This document shows, piece by piece, positions 54,719 through 63,399 of a stretch of 64,000 nucleotides of DNA (within the stretch, counting starts at the first letter, position 1; each line of letters begins with the position of its first letter). Source of the DNA: Carboxylicivirga mesophila. Lineage in GTDB: Bacteria; Bacteroidota; Bacteroidia; Bacteroidales; Marinilabiliaceae. The translations under genes were made by a program, and so were the position numbers. The notes under the pieces are model-generated. The model saw only the letters and a list, made by a program, of their open reading frames with translations, was not told where the DNA came from and did no database searches. The stretch covers positions 458,484 through 522,483 of the forward strand of contig NZ_JAGUCN010000001.1 of assembly GCF_018271975.1 (NCBI RefSeq), in the 5' to 3' direction.

Positions 54719-56086
54719 ATGAAAAATAGAAATATAATCACTGCTTTTTTGGCAGGAATGCTGTTAATGTCAAGTTGTTCTTTAGATATAGAACCAACTG
54801 ATTCAATTAGTAGCGATAAAGCATTTGAAACAATTGAAGACCTTGAAAAAGGCCTTGTTGGGGTTATGGGTACTTACGGAGGTCATGGTATTGTAGGTAT
54901 GAGTGACTGGGCCAGCGACGATTTACGCTACTCATTGAGTAACACTGGCCAGGGAGTGCAGGTTCATAACTGGACTTATAATGCCTCAACTGGTGATTTA
55001 AGTGGCACCTGGAACGGCAATGCTACTTTGGTAGACCGTGCTAACCGCATATTAGAGGTGGCAGAGCGCTTCGATGCGGAAGATGAAGATGTTAAAAGAA
55101 TCAAAGCCGAATTAATTTTCACACGCGCTTATGCGCATTTCGAAATTGTACGTCTGTACTGTAAAAACTATGATTCGAACGATCCGCTGGGTATCCCTTA
55201 TAAATACGAAGCAGGTGTAGAGTCTCCTGCACGTTTGCCACAAGGGGTAGTTTATGAGAATATACTGGGTGATATTGACGCAGCACTGCCGTCTTTACCT
55301 GATGAAGCTGAGGGAAGCTATTTTGCAACCAAAGCAGCTGCCTATGCATTAAAAGCCCGTGTAGGATTATATATGCGCAATTGGGATTTAGCCATTGAAG
55401 CCGCTGATAAATGCCTTGAAACAGGTGTACGTCTGGCTAACCGTGATGAATATACAGGCGTGTGGGATGATGCCGTTACTGAAGGCGTTGAGGTTATTTT
55501 CAAACTGTTTCGTGAGAACGGTACGCTTGGCGATTACTATACACGTAGCTCAAATGGTGATATCTTCTTTCATCCGTCATATGATTTGATGAATCAGTAT
55601 GAAGAAGGCGACATACGCGCTTTGGCCTTCTTTGGCAAGAATTCAGGAGGGCAGGATGTCGTTATCAAGCATGATGGTCGCCCCAATGATAAGCCAAACG
55701 TAGTAGACTTAAAAGTTTTTAGGGTATCAGAACTTGTATTGATTAAGGCAGAAGCATACATCGCCAAAGATATGTTGGATGAAGCGGCTTCAGAACTTAA
55801 TAACCTGCGCAGTCAGCGTATGGTCAATCCAGTGTTATTGAGCTTTAATACTGCCGCAGAGGCCATGGAAGCACTGCAGCTGGAAAGACGCCGTGAGCTT
55901 GCTTATGAAGGCCATCGTTTTTACGACCTTAAACGCTGGAATTTAGGTGTTAGTCGATTAGATGAGGACTCGGAAACAACCGCAAAGAATCTGCCGGCTG
56001 GCGATTATCGATTTGTATTTCCCATTCCTCAGCAAGAAATATTTGCCAATGATAACATGGTTCAAAACGGAGGTTATACAGAATAG
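54719..56086 (+). CDS. SusD/RagB-family nutrient-binding lipoprotein (second SusCD)
   Basis: A 455-residue surface lipoprotein, partner of the SusC at 51574-54651. It begins MKNRNIITAFLAGMLLMSSC (lipobox Cys20), followed by SLDIEPTDSISSD. The SusD signatures are present: ELIFTRAYAHFEIVRLY, the repeat KAAAYALKARVGLYM and the C-terminal LQLERRRELAYEGHRFYDLKRW (family hallmark). It forms the lid of the SusC barrel. It is about 40 residues shorter than the PUL1 SusD. Confidence 0.95.
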   Translation: MKNRNIITAFLAGMLLMSSCSLDIEPTDSISSDKAFETIEDLEKGLVGVMGTYGGHGIVGMSDWASDDLRYSLSNTGQGVQVHNWTYNASTGDLSGTWNGNATLVDRANRILEVAERFDAEDEDVKRIKAELIFTRAYAHFEIVRLYCKNYDSNDPLGIPYKYEAGVESPARLPQGVVYENILGDIDAALPSLPDEAEGSYFATKAAAYALKARVGLYMRNWDLAIEAADKCLETGVRLANRDEYTGVWDDAVTEGVEVIFKLFRENGTLGDYYTRSSNGDIFFHPSYDLMNQYEEGDIRALAFFGKNSGGQDVVIKHDGRPNDKPNVVDLKVFRVSELVLIKAEAYIAKDMLDEAASELNNLRSQRMVNPVLLSFNTAAEAMEALQLERRRELAYEGHRFYDLKRWNLGVSRLDEDSETTAKNLPAGDYRFVFPIPQQEIFANDNMVQNGGYTE

Positions 56087-56115
56087 TTAGTAGTTATCTG
56101 AAAAGACAATAAATT

Positions 56116-57003
56116 ATGAATTACATAGTGAAATATATATTTCTCGCCATTATTGCACTGCTCGTTGTGGCATGTGGCGAAGCTGATAAGCAACTGTTTG
56201 ATGACCAGGATGCCTACTTTGCTTTTGAGGCTGAGAGTGCGTCCATAAGCGAAAACTCAGAAGACAGATTAGACTTGAGTCTGTACATAGCCAAAAGCAA
56301 GGCTATTGGTACGGTAGTTTTGGAGGCAGACAGTGAAGGATTGGATAATCCGGCAATAGAGGGCGTTGACTTTGAAATTGTGGGGGATGAAACGATTACA
56401 TTTCGTGGGGAGTATTTCCAGGAAGTTTCGATTAAAGTGATGGACAATGACGAGACAGATGGTGATAAGCAGTTTTACCTGACCATGGTTTCCAATGATA
56501 TTAATGCTGACCTGGGACTGGCTGATGGTAAGCAGTCAAAAGTATTAGTAACCATCATTGATGATGAACACCCGCTGGCATCAGTGTTAGGCTCCTATAC
56601 ACTGAATTATGATTCGCCATGGAATGGCAATGGTCAGCAGGAAGTCAATCAAATATTCTCTGTTGAGGGCAGTGATACTGAAGTAGGTATTGTGCTTGGG
56701 TATTATCGCGATAATGAAGATTTTGCCTTGTCAACCAAAGTAAAGGGAACAGTTGATTTAGAAGCCATGACAGTTAGTATTGCTTACGGTCAGCAGACCT
56801 ACAATGACGGTACAAATGTGCTAACCATGTTTGGTGACGATGAGACACCAGGTGGAATTATCACCGAAGGTTATTTAATAGGGGATATTGATCCCGTAAC
56901 AGGAGATATTGTTTTCCGCAATCCGTTTGCCATCGCGTTTACAGGTGGTCCGAATGAAGGGTATTATGAAGACCTGTACATTAACCCAGTACTGAAAAAG
57001 TAA
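56116..57003 (+). CDS. Calx-beta-like surface lipoprotein
   Basis: A 295-residue lipoprotein: signal peptide to Cys20 (LLVVAC), then a Calx-beta-like beta-sandwich (about 36-155) with SENSEDRLDLSLYIAKS, the acidic GDKQFYLTMVSND and VTIIDDEHP, the usual calcium-binding end of such domains. The second half (about 158-295) is another beta-rich domain, with no known motif (GSYTLNYDSPWNGN). It is the third gene of the SusCD operon, 29 bp after susD, where surface ligand-binding proteins (SusE/SusF-like) normally lie. Likely a ligand-binding accessory of the importer. Confidence 0.7.
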   Translation: MNYIVKYIFLAIIALLVVACGEADKQLFDDQDAYFAFEAESASISENSEDRLDLSLYIAKSKAIGTVVLEADSEGLDNPAIEGVDFEIVGDETITFRGEYFQEVSIKVMDNDETDGDKQFYLTMVSNDINADLGLADGKQSKVLVTIIDDEHPLASVLGSYTLNYDSPWNGNGQQEVNQIFSVEGSDTEVGIVLGYYRDNEDFALSTKVKGTVDLEAMTVSIAYGQQTYNDGTNVLTMFGDDETPGGIITEGYLIGDIDPVTGDIVFRNPFAIAFTGGPNEGYYEDLYINPVLKK

Positions 57004-57042
57004 AGACCAAATAATATAGACTAAAGGTTTTGGTTTTTGTAT

Positions 57043-57079
57043 AAAGCCACTGCAGCTAACGAGTTGTGGTGGCTTTTTT
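57043..57079 (+). terminator. Terminator of second SusCD operon
   Basis: AAAGCCACTGCA pairs with TGTGGTGGCTTT (12 bp, two wobble pairs) around a 10-nt loop, ending in six T residues. Confidence 0.85.
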
Positions 57080-57322
57080 GTTTGCTGGTTCTGAATGAGT
57101 GCTGTCTGGTTTTTCGGCTGTTTGACCCATAGGCTTAGAAGCTAAGGCCTATGGCAATGTTGTGAAATTATTGATACATTTAATTTGCTTGATGGCGTAA
57201 GTAATACCATTTAAATATTAAAATGCGCTTGTATAATGCCGATACATATTCATAGTGGCTTTAGGAGTGAAACGCACTAAAGGCACATTTTGAATAGTAA
57301 TTGGTATAAAAACTACCGGTTT

Positions 57323-58720
57323 ATGGAAAAAATGGCCCAGACACAAAAATCAGTGCTGCTTGTTGTGACGCTTACATCATTTATCGGGCCATTCATTATC
57401 TCGTCGGTTAACATTGCCCTGCCAGATATTGAAAGGTATTTCGCTATTGATGCCATCACCTTAAGCTGGGTCATTACTTCCTTTTTGTTATCATCGGCTA
57501 TATTTCTTTTGCCAATGGGGAAATGGGCCGATATAAAAGGCGTAAAGCGTATTTTTAAGCAAGGTACCGTTGTTTTTGTGGTGTTCACGTTCTTATGTGC
57601 TATTACCAATAGTTCAACCATTCTGATTGTTGCCAGGTTCCTGCAGGGGGTTGGTGCAGCTATGCTGATGGCAACGGGACCCGCTATCCTCATATCCGAA
57701 TTCCCGGTGAATCAGCGGGGCAGAGTATTGGGGATAAATGTTGCCGCCGTATATATTGGTCTTTCGGCAGGGCCGCTGGTTGGTGGGTTTGTTACCTATT
57801 ATTTTGGATGGCAGGGTATTTTCTGGATTTCGGGTATACTAGGACTAGCAGTCATGCTGGTTGCTTTTCTGTTTCTGGGAGAGGATAAAAACAAATCCCC
57901 ACAATCCGGGATGGATGTGTGGGGAGCTATTATTTATATGTTGGCTCTGTCGTGTTTGGTGTATGGTTCTTCTAAAATTACCAGCTTACAGGGGCAAATA
58001 CTTATTGGGCTTGGTGTGCTGCTCATCATTGGTTTTCTGTTTTATCAGACGAAAGTTGTCTTTCCTGTATTTCCTACACATCTGTTCAGAATAAACAAGC
58101 TCTTTGCCTACTCCAATGCAGCAGCGCTAATTAACTATAGCGCCACCTTTGCCATCGTTTTCCTGCTAAGCTTATACCTTCAGAAAATTCAACATTACAG
58201 CCCCCGGGAGGCAGGCAGTATATTGATAGCTCAACCTGTTGTTATGGCGCTTCTTTCGCCATTAGCGGGCTATCTGTCTGACCGAATGGAGCCGCGCATC
58301 CTGGCATCTGCAGGAATGGCCATCTGTTCTCTCGGTTTAGCCCTTCTGGCTTTTATAGGGGCCGATACATCAACAATAGCTATTATAGGTATTCTGGGAT
58401 TTATAGGTATTGGTTTTGCCCTTTTCTCTTCTCCCAACATGAATACCATCATGAGTTCAGTCGACAAAACAAAATCGGGCCTAGCCAGTGGTATGGCTGC
58501 AACAATGCGGGTGCTGGGACAAATGGCAAGTATGACGATTGCCACCGCCATATTTGCCATCTTTTTTAAAGGCGAGTCGGTTGAAGGTGTTTCAGACCAG
58601 CTGTTTATTAAAAGTATTCATTATGCCTTTCTGGCTTTTGCAATGATCTGTGCAGGAGGAACCTACTTTTCAATGGCCAGAGGCAGGATGCATACTGACA
58701 GCGACAATAGGATTGATTAG
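57323..58720 (+). CDS. MFS drug-efflux transporter (DHA2/EmrB-QacA family)
   Basis: A 465-residue inner-membrane antiporter with 14 predicted transmembrane helices. ATG57323 is the first ATG; the frame extends to a TTG at 57290. Helix 1 starts VLLVVTLTSFIGPFI; the MFS signature (LPMGKWADIKGVKRIFK) lies between helices 2 and 3, and the antiporter motif C-like GPAILISEFPVNQRGRVLG and GLSAGPLVGGF follow. DHA2 members export a range of hydrophobic compounds using the proton gradient. It is a single gene after the SusCD terminator with no linked regulator. The substrate is unknown. Confidence 0.9.
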   Translation: MEKMAQTQKSVLLVVTLTSFIGPFIISSVNIALPDIERYFAIDAITLSWVITSFLLSSAIFLLPMGKWADIKGVKRIFKQGTVVFVVFTFLCAITNSSTILIVARFLQGVGAAMLMATGPAILISEFPVNQRGRVLGINVAAVYIGLSAGPLVGGFVTYYFGWQGIFWISGILGLAVMLVAFLFLGEDKNKSPQSGMDVWGAIIYMLALSCLVYGSSKITSLQGQILIGLGVLLIIGFLFYQTKVVFPVFPTHLFRINKLFAYSNAAALINYSATFAIVFLLSLYLQKIQHYSPREAGSILIAQPVVMALLSPLAGYLSDRMEPRILASAGMAICSLGLALLAFIGADTSTIAIIGILGFIGIGFALFSSPNMNTIMSSVDKTKSGLASGMAATMRVLGQMASMTIATAIFAIFFKGESVEGVSDQLFIKSIHYAFLAFAMICAGGTYFSMARGRMHTDSDNRID

Positions 58721-58773
58721 TATGACAGCGAATTGCTCTTAGTTACTGATATGCCACGCCCCTTAATTACCAC

Positions 58774-58915
58774 AATGTCATTAAGTTAGTAGCCTCCCTC
58801 ACGCTCACCCTTTGCTTCCCTAAAGGGAACAGCGCGCGGGGTAAGCCCCTTTAGGGGTTTGGGGTAGTATCTGGAGGTGTATAGCGGCACGAAAAACCCT
58901 TAACTTAATGACATT
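58774..58915. mobile_element. MITE-like element, second family
   Basis: A 142-bp non-coding element with a perfect 15-bp terminal inverted repeat, AATGTCATTAAGTTA / TAACTTAATGACATT. Directly outside it lies TAATTACCA on both sides (58764-58772 and 58919-58927), a 9-bp direct repeat that looks like a target-site duplication, though it is separated from the ends by 1 and 3 bases. Inside are CCCTAAAGGG and CCCCTTTAGGGG segments able to pair with each other. It ends 14 bp from the stop of the pterin dehydratase gene. Confidence 0.6.
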
Positions 58916-58929
58916 GACTAATTACCATG

Positions 58930-59283
58930 TCATTCTCCGGTAATATTGGCGTATAAATTGGAGGTATGATAGGCCATAATAAAGTCGTTTTTGTGAAGTC
59001 CATGTATTTTATGCGTCCACCATATAACCGTTACCGATGAGTATTCAACAATCAGCTGAGGATGGTGATTGTCTTTCTCCGCCTGTTCAGCAATAGCATT
59101 GGTCAATGCCATGGATTGAATAAAATTATCGGTGCGAAATACCCGTTTCAACTTTTGAATAGTCCCATCTTCAATCAATTCCCAGTGGGGTACATCCGGC
59201 ATCAGGGATGCAATTTCATCAGCTGATAATCGATGCGCATTAACACTGCATGCCTCGCATTTTAAATTGTGTAAGGTACCCAT
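58930..59283 (-). CDS. phhB: 4a-hydroxytetrahydrobiopterin (pterin-4a-carbinolamine) dehydratase
   Basis: A 117-residue cytoplasmic enzyme that regenerates the pterin cofactor after aromatic amino-acid hydroxylation. It matches the family signature: EKDNHHPQLIVEYSSVTVIW followed by THKIHGLHKNDF, with the conserved paired His residues (about 73-74) and the final THKI helix. Length is normal (100-120). A phenylalanine hydroxylase gene is not in the window. A MITE-like element lies just after its stop codon. Confidence 0.93.
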   Translation of the reverse strand: MGTLHNLKCEACSVNAHRLSADEIASLMPDVPHWELIEDGTIQKLKRVFRTDNFIQSMALTNAIAEQAEKDNHHPQLIVEYSSVTVIWWTHKIHGLHKNDFIMAYHTSNLYANITGE

Positions 59284-59634
59284 GTGTGTAGTATTTAAAA
59301 GTAGTAATGTTGTCAGTTGCGTATTTGTTAATGGAAATAAGCCGCTCCAGGTTAAGAAATGAATAGTTTATGCACTTGTCAAGAGGGGTGAACACCTTCA
59401 ATCTGAAATGGCATAGGATTGGAGCAGGTTTTTTTATTTATGACGGACGAGGCTATGATGAGTTGCTTGTGTTTGCGGTTTGCGATGTATTATGAGCGGC
59501 TCTTGAAGGGCTGTTAAAAACTCACCTCACTTATATCAATCGCCATACATACTAATTTCTATCCGGTTGTCGTCAATCCCGAATTACTCGGGACGCTCAG
59601 ACTCTGGTTTTCAACCAGCCATAACGCTTAGTTA
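59284..59634. other. Gap between phhB and the defence pair
   Basis: No gene seen. Small palindromes include TCCCGA-ATTAC-TCGGGA (about 59577-59593) and CTGGTT-TTC-AACCAG (about 59606-59620). Confidence 0.5.
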
Positions 59635-60174
59635 TTAGGAGCTGGGCTTTCTACAATTTTGTTCATCTATAGTTAATTGTACAGGTTCACCACAACTATT
59701 TATACATTGAGAATCATGTGTTATACACTCAGATTCCAGTTCTTTTACATCTGTAATTTCAAAATTAGATGGAGGATAAGATTTTACAGAATCTAATATT
59801 TTCAAAACCTCTTCATAAACCTTTGAAGGCAACTCTGATGCCATGTCAAACCTTTTACGGCTACTATACATATAAACAAAAAGGTGCGGGTAATGATAAT
59901 TTATTTCCTCACCTTTTTCTTCAAACAATGCAAAATGAGAAAAAGCAACATAATTACCTCGTTTGGATTCTGAGTTAAATCTTTGGGGTTTCAAACCTAT
60001 CCAGTTGATTTTGTATTTTATGTCTTCATCCCCTTTAAATGTAGTTTTACCTCCAATACCAATAACCGCATCATAATCCCAATTTCGAATCCTTCCCATA
60101 CAATCCTGATTCCCAAATACCCCTTTGTCATCGGGGTCGCCTTTATGAGTTCTTTTATAAATTAATACACGCAT
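59635..60174 (-). CDS. Unknown protein encoded with the RloC-like ATPase
   Basis: A 179-residue protein starting MRVLIYKRTHKGDPD, with FGNQDCMGRIRNWDYDAVIG (about 20-39) and a strongly conserved-looking acidic N-terminal half; the C-terminal 45 residues are hydrophilic, with four Cys (ESECITHDSQCINSCGEP and a later NC). An earlier ATG at 60189 would overlap the ATPase stop; ATG60174 gives the family-like start and leaves a 5 bp gap. I do not recognise the domain. Similar genes (by memory only) are found as hypothetical proteins beside defence genes. Co-transcribed with the ATPase, so a toxin, sensor or regulator role is possible. Confidence 0.5.
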   Translation of the reverse strand: MRVLIYKRTHKGDPDDKGVFGNQDCMGRIRNWDYDAVIGIGGKTTFKGDEDIKYKINWIGLKPQRFNSESKRGNYVAFSHFALFEEKGEEINYHYPHLFVYMYSSRKRFDMASELPSKVYEEVLKILDSVKSYPPSNFEITDVKELESECITHDSQCINSCGEPVQLTIDEQNCRKPSS

Positions 60175-60179
60175 ATTTC

Positions 60180-62456
60180 CTAATTGCATATTCTATTACA
60201 ATAATCAATTTGTCCTTTATACTTCGATTCTATATACTCAATTAGAGTAGAACATATTTCTGTAAAATCATCATCCGTAATTGGGGCTTGTTCTGAGCGC
60301 CAACCACCATGTGATAAATCATTAATCAAGGTATAAGCTCTTGTATCTGATGGGATATTATCTCTAATATATTCAGCAATACTTTCTCTTGAAGTATCTA
60401 TTTTATCAAATTTTGTAAGTGTTTCAATAATATGTCTGATTGAATTTGCTGTTGTGTGGTTAGGAATGCCACCATTGTTAGCAATATCATAAACGTCCAT
60501 TAAATGGCTTATGTATGGGACAGTCAGGTTATTATTAAAATCTATTAGTTCTCCATTTTTAAGCAAAAGCTTTTTGTCTAAGATATTATTTGAGGAAAGG
60601 ACTCTCATAAAATCATTATTGTGTGTAAATAAGATGAACTTAACGCGCAGTAATTTATCTATAATTTTATCAATGTCACGTATCACTCCGCTAAGCGTAT
60701 AAACATGCGTGAAATCCATACTTGATATTGGGTCGTCAATTACAAAAAATAGATTCTTGTAATCATCTTCACTATTTATCTTTAAATGACAATCTCCAAT
60801 ATAATACGCAAAAGCAACAATGTTCTTTTCACCCTCGCTCAACACATTTTTCGCTTGATTTTTTTCAAGAATATTTCTTTTAAAAATCAACCTAAAAGAA
60901 TCAGAATCTAAGGAATATTTATCAGCGAAAAAGTAATTCAAGACAGTTTTAATCGTTTCAGCGACTTTATCTTTTTTACTTACTTTCTGCTGTTCCTTTT
61001 TCTTCTTTATTTCTTCATTTAGAGATTTATAATCAGTGCGAAGTTTAATAATGTTCTTAATATTTGTCTTGTGAGAACTTACAAGCTGATTGAAAGCGCT
61101 ATTGCATAAGGCTTTTCTTATGTTTTTATTCTCGTCATTTATACGATTTTTCTTTCCATTTATAGAGTCAATTTCCTTGTTATTTGAATCAATTGTGTTG
61201 TTTGTTAAAGCTTGATTCTTTTCTAATTCATCCAATAATGATTCATTAAACTCAACTTTAACTGAAATATTAGAAAGCTTTTTATCGATTAGCTCCTCAA
61301 CTTTTTTTAGGTTAGATTCAGCTTCTTCGATATTCAACTTATCTAACTCAATATCTGAACAGGATGGAATATACTTATTTTTATAGGTGTTATAATCCAG
61401 AATACGTTTTGAATTAAAGACTTCAAGAGCTTTTATTTCAGATATGATTTCTTCTACTATTTTTTTGTATGACTTAAACAACTTAATAGTTTGAGCCTCT
61501 GTGTTATTTAAGTATTTCGTATAGTTATCTATTAATGACAAAGCGTCTAGCTTTAGCTCCTGTTCACAGAATGGGCAAATTTTTCTCTCGTCAATTAGTT
61601 CCATTCCTGTCTCTATGAAAAGCTGTTTCTCTTTAATCTTTGATTTAAAATCTTCAGCAAGACTACTAAGTGTATATTCTTTTTCGCAATTAACTTTAAT
61701 CGCATTTAGTTGCTCGAAATTTATATTTACTCTACTGACTGATGAGATATCTTCTAAGTTCTCTGGTACAGATTTTATTTTATTGTAATCATCTAAAAGT
61801 TCTTGAAATGACTTTGATACGGGAATAGCTTCCTTGTCAATACTTTTAAAAATCTCATCGTAATTTAGATTTCTGTATTCACCCAGTCGCTTAATATTTT
61901 GAATACTATTTATATTATTATTCAAATAACCTGTAATCTCACTTTTAACTTGGTCGGACAATGAAGTTCCTTCTTCTTCTATTTTCTTCAGTTTTTCCTC
62001 ATCATCTTTTAAATCTATATTAACTTTTCCAAGAATGAATCCCTCAATTTCACTGTCTTTTTCATAACCTAAAGCTCTTATGTTATCTTCAACATAATCT
62101 TGATTGAAAGTATGATATAAATAATCGGTTTTAGGAATTTCAGGCAATTCACCTTTAGATAATCTAATATTAAAATCATCTTTTGTATTTCCTTCTTTAT
62201 CTACAATTGAGAATGAAAATTTTGCATTGTTCTTACCAAATGAAATTAACTTATCTGTTGGACTGGTTCCATCATCTTCTAGCTCTAATACTGTTTGGTT
62301 TTCTGTAAGTCTAAATAATCGGCTTATGAATGTTTTTCCACTTCCATTATTCGCAAAAACACCAATTTTTAAAGTACCTGATTTAACTTCTCGATTCAAG
62401 TTTTCAATCGGTGCAATATTCTCACAGCTTATATTTGTTTTTATCTTATCTGCCAT
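60180..62456 (-). CDS. AAA_13/RloC-like ATPase with zinc-hook motif and candidate HEPN end
   Basis: A 758-residue ABC-type ATPase. Walker A is FANNGSGKT (34-42), the long coiled-coil arms (about 150-530) contain CPFC (294-297), a zinc-hook-like CxxC as in Rad50 and RloC, the ABC signature is VLSEGEKNIVAFAYY (about 538-552), and Walker B is FFVIDDPISS (about 570-579). The C-terminus (about 665-758) contains Arg674, Glu678 and His716 in SIRHIIET and NDLSHGG, which could be the Arg-Glu-His triad of the anticodon nuclease (HEPN) of RloC and PrrC. RloC cuts tRNA in response to DNA damage or phage. The triad match is weak and needs testing. Confidence 0.8.
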   Translation of the reverse strand: MADKIKTNISCENIAPIENLNREVKSGTLKIGVFANNGSGKTFISRLFRLTENQTVLELEDDGTSPTDKLISFGKNNAKFSFSIVDKEGNTKDDFNIRLSKGELPEIPKTDYLYHTFNQDYVEDNIRALGYEKDSEIEGFILGKVNIDLKDDEEKLKKIEEEGTSLSDQVKSEITGYLNNNINSIQNIKRLGEYRNLNYDEIFKSIDKEAIPVSKSFQELLDDYNKIKSVPENLEDISSVSRVNINFEQLNAIKVNCEKEYTLSSLAEDFKSKIKEKQLFIETGMELIDERKICPFCEQELKLDALSLIDNYTKYLNNTEAQTIKLFKSYKKIVEEIISEIKALEVFNSKRILDYNTYKNKYIPSCSDIELDKLNIEEAESNLKKVEELIDKKLSNISVKVEFNESLLDELEKNQALTNNTIDSNNKEIDSINGKKNRINDENKNIRKALCNSAFNQLVSSHKTNIKNIIKLRTDYKSLNEEIKKKKEQQKVSKKDKVAETIKTVLNYFFADKYSLDSDSFRLIFKRNILEKNQAKNVLSEGEKNIVAFAYYIGDCHLKINSEDDYKNLFFVIDDPISSMDFTHVYTLSGVIRDIDKIIDKLLRVKFILFTHNNDFMRVLSSNNILDKKLLLKNGELIDFNNNLTVPYISHLMDVYDIANNGGIPNHTTANSIRHIIETLTKFDKIDTSRESIAEYIRDNIPSDTRAYTLINDLSHGGWRSEQAPITDDDFTEICSTLIEYIESKYKGQIDYCNRICN

Positions 62457-63293
62457 AATTGTTGCAGTTTTGGTTCTTCTTGCCTTGCCGCCAACTCATT
62501 TATCTCCGCACTCTCATACCACTATCAACCACTAAGGCGTATAGCAATTGCTACCGGCACATGGGTACCCATACATTTATTAGTCATTTATGATTTCCTG
62601 CCCCTTATTACGCTCACATTATCCCCGGTCAGGGGGGCAGTTTTTCCGATTAGTGCCTGCTAAATTAGAATTTATTTCGGTATGCACATACTTATGTTGA
62701 TAAAAGATGGGGTGGAGTTGATGAGTGGGAGGTAGTTGGTGGTTAGTAGTTAGTGGTGAGGCAGAAGAGTATAGATAAGAGTGAAGAGTGAAAAGTGAAG
62801 AGTGAAAAGTGAAAAGTGAAGAGTGAGTAGTGAGAGATGAGAAGTGAGAAGCCAGTGGTCAGTAGTTGGGCAGAGTTGTGGGTTTAGGGTTGGTTGCTGG
62901 TTTCGGGTTTAGGGTCTGGAGTTGCTGGTTGAGGTACTGTATCGGATCGCATCTATATATTGGTTTGGTACATTGAGATGCGATCCTTATAGACCCGGTC
63001 ATCTCAGCACTCATCAATTTTCACTTATCTCTGTTTGTCTTGTATCTTAGGTCTTGTGTCTTCGGTCTTGTTTCGGGTGTTGTTTGGGGGCAGAAGAGTA
63101 TGGATAAGAGTGAAGAGTTAAAAGTGAGTAGTGAGAGAGGGTAGGTGGTCATCTTTTTAGGGTGGCAAATGTGGGGGTATAAAGCAGGTTTTTGCCAGGC
63201 TTTTAGCTTGTTTTTTTAGGCAAATTACCTTCAGCTACATCTCATTTTGGAGGTTTTGTAATTGATTGGTAATCAGCATCAATGGTTAAAGCG
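62457..63293. repeat. Repeat-rich gap between defence pair and HU gene
   Basis: About 840 bp with no gene. A near-identical segment, GCAGAAGAGTATAGATAAG then AGTGAAGAGT-type repeats, occurs at 62761 and again at 63091 (about 38 bp). Between them the sequence holds a GA/GTGAAGA-rich run (about 62779-62850), TTTAGGG-like runs and an 11-bp perfect inverted repeat, GGATCGCATCT/AGATGCGATCC (62944-62986). The composition is unlike the flanking genes. Confidence 0.55.
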
Positions 63294-63382
63294 AAAAAAC
63301 ATGCTTATGTTTTGACAAAAACGTAAGCATGTTTTTAGTAAAACGTGCCTACGTTTTTACTAAAACATAGGCACGTTTTTTA
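63294..63382. repeat. Four AAAAC-N8-GTTTT units forming two long hairpins
   Basis: Four units of AAAAC-N8-GTTTT in tandem, spaced by about 4 nt (22-bp period). Units 1 and 2 pair with each other as a stem of about 20 bp, and units 3 and 4 do the same. It lies 18 bp beyond the stop of the HU gene and may act as its terminator. Confidence 0.65.
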
Positions 63383-63399
63383 GGGCAGGTCGTTGAAAG

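Noticed and set aside
63294..63382. Considered as a short CRISPR array
   Set aside because: The conserved parts are only 5 bases at each end and the middle parts pair with each other; it is a set of hairpins, not repeats with unrelated spacers. No cas gene nearby.
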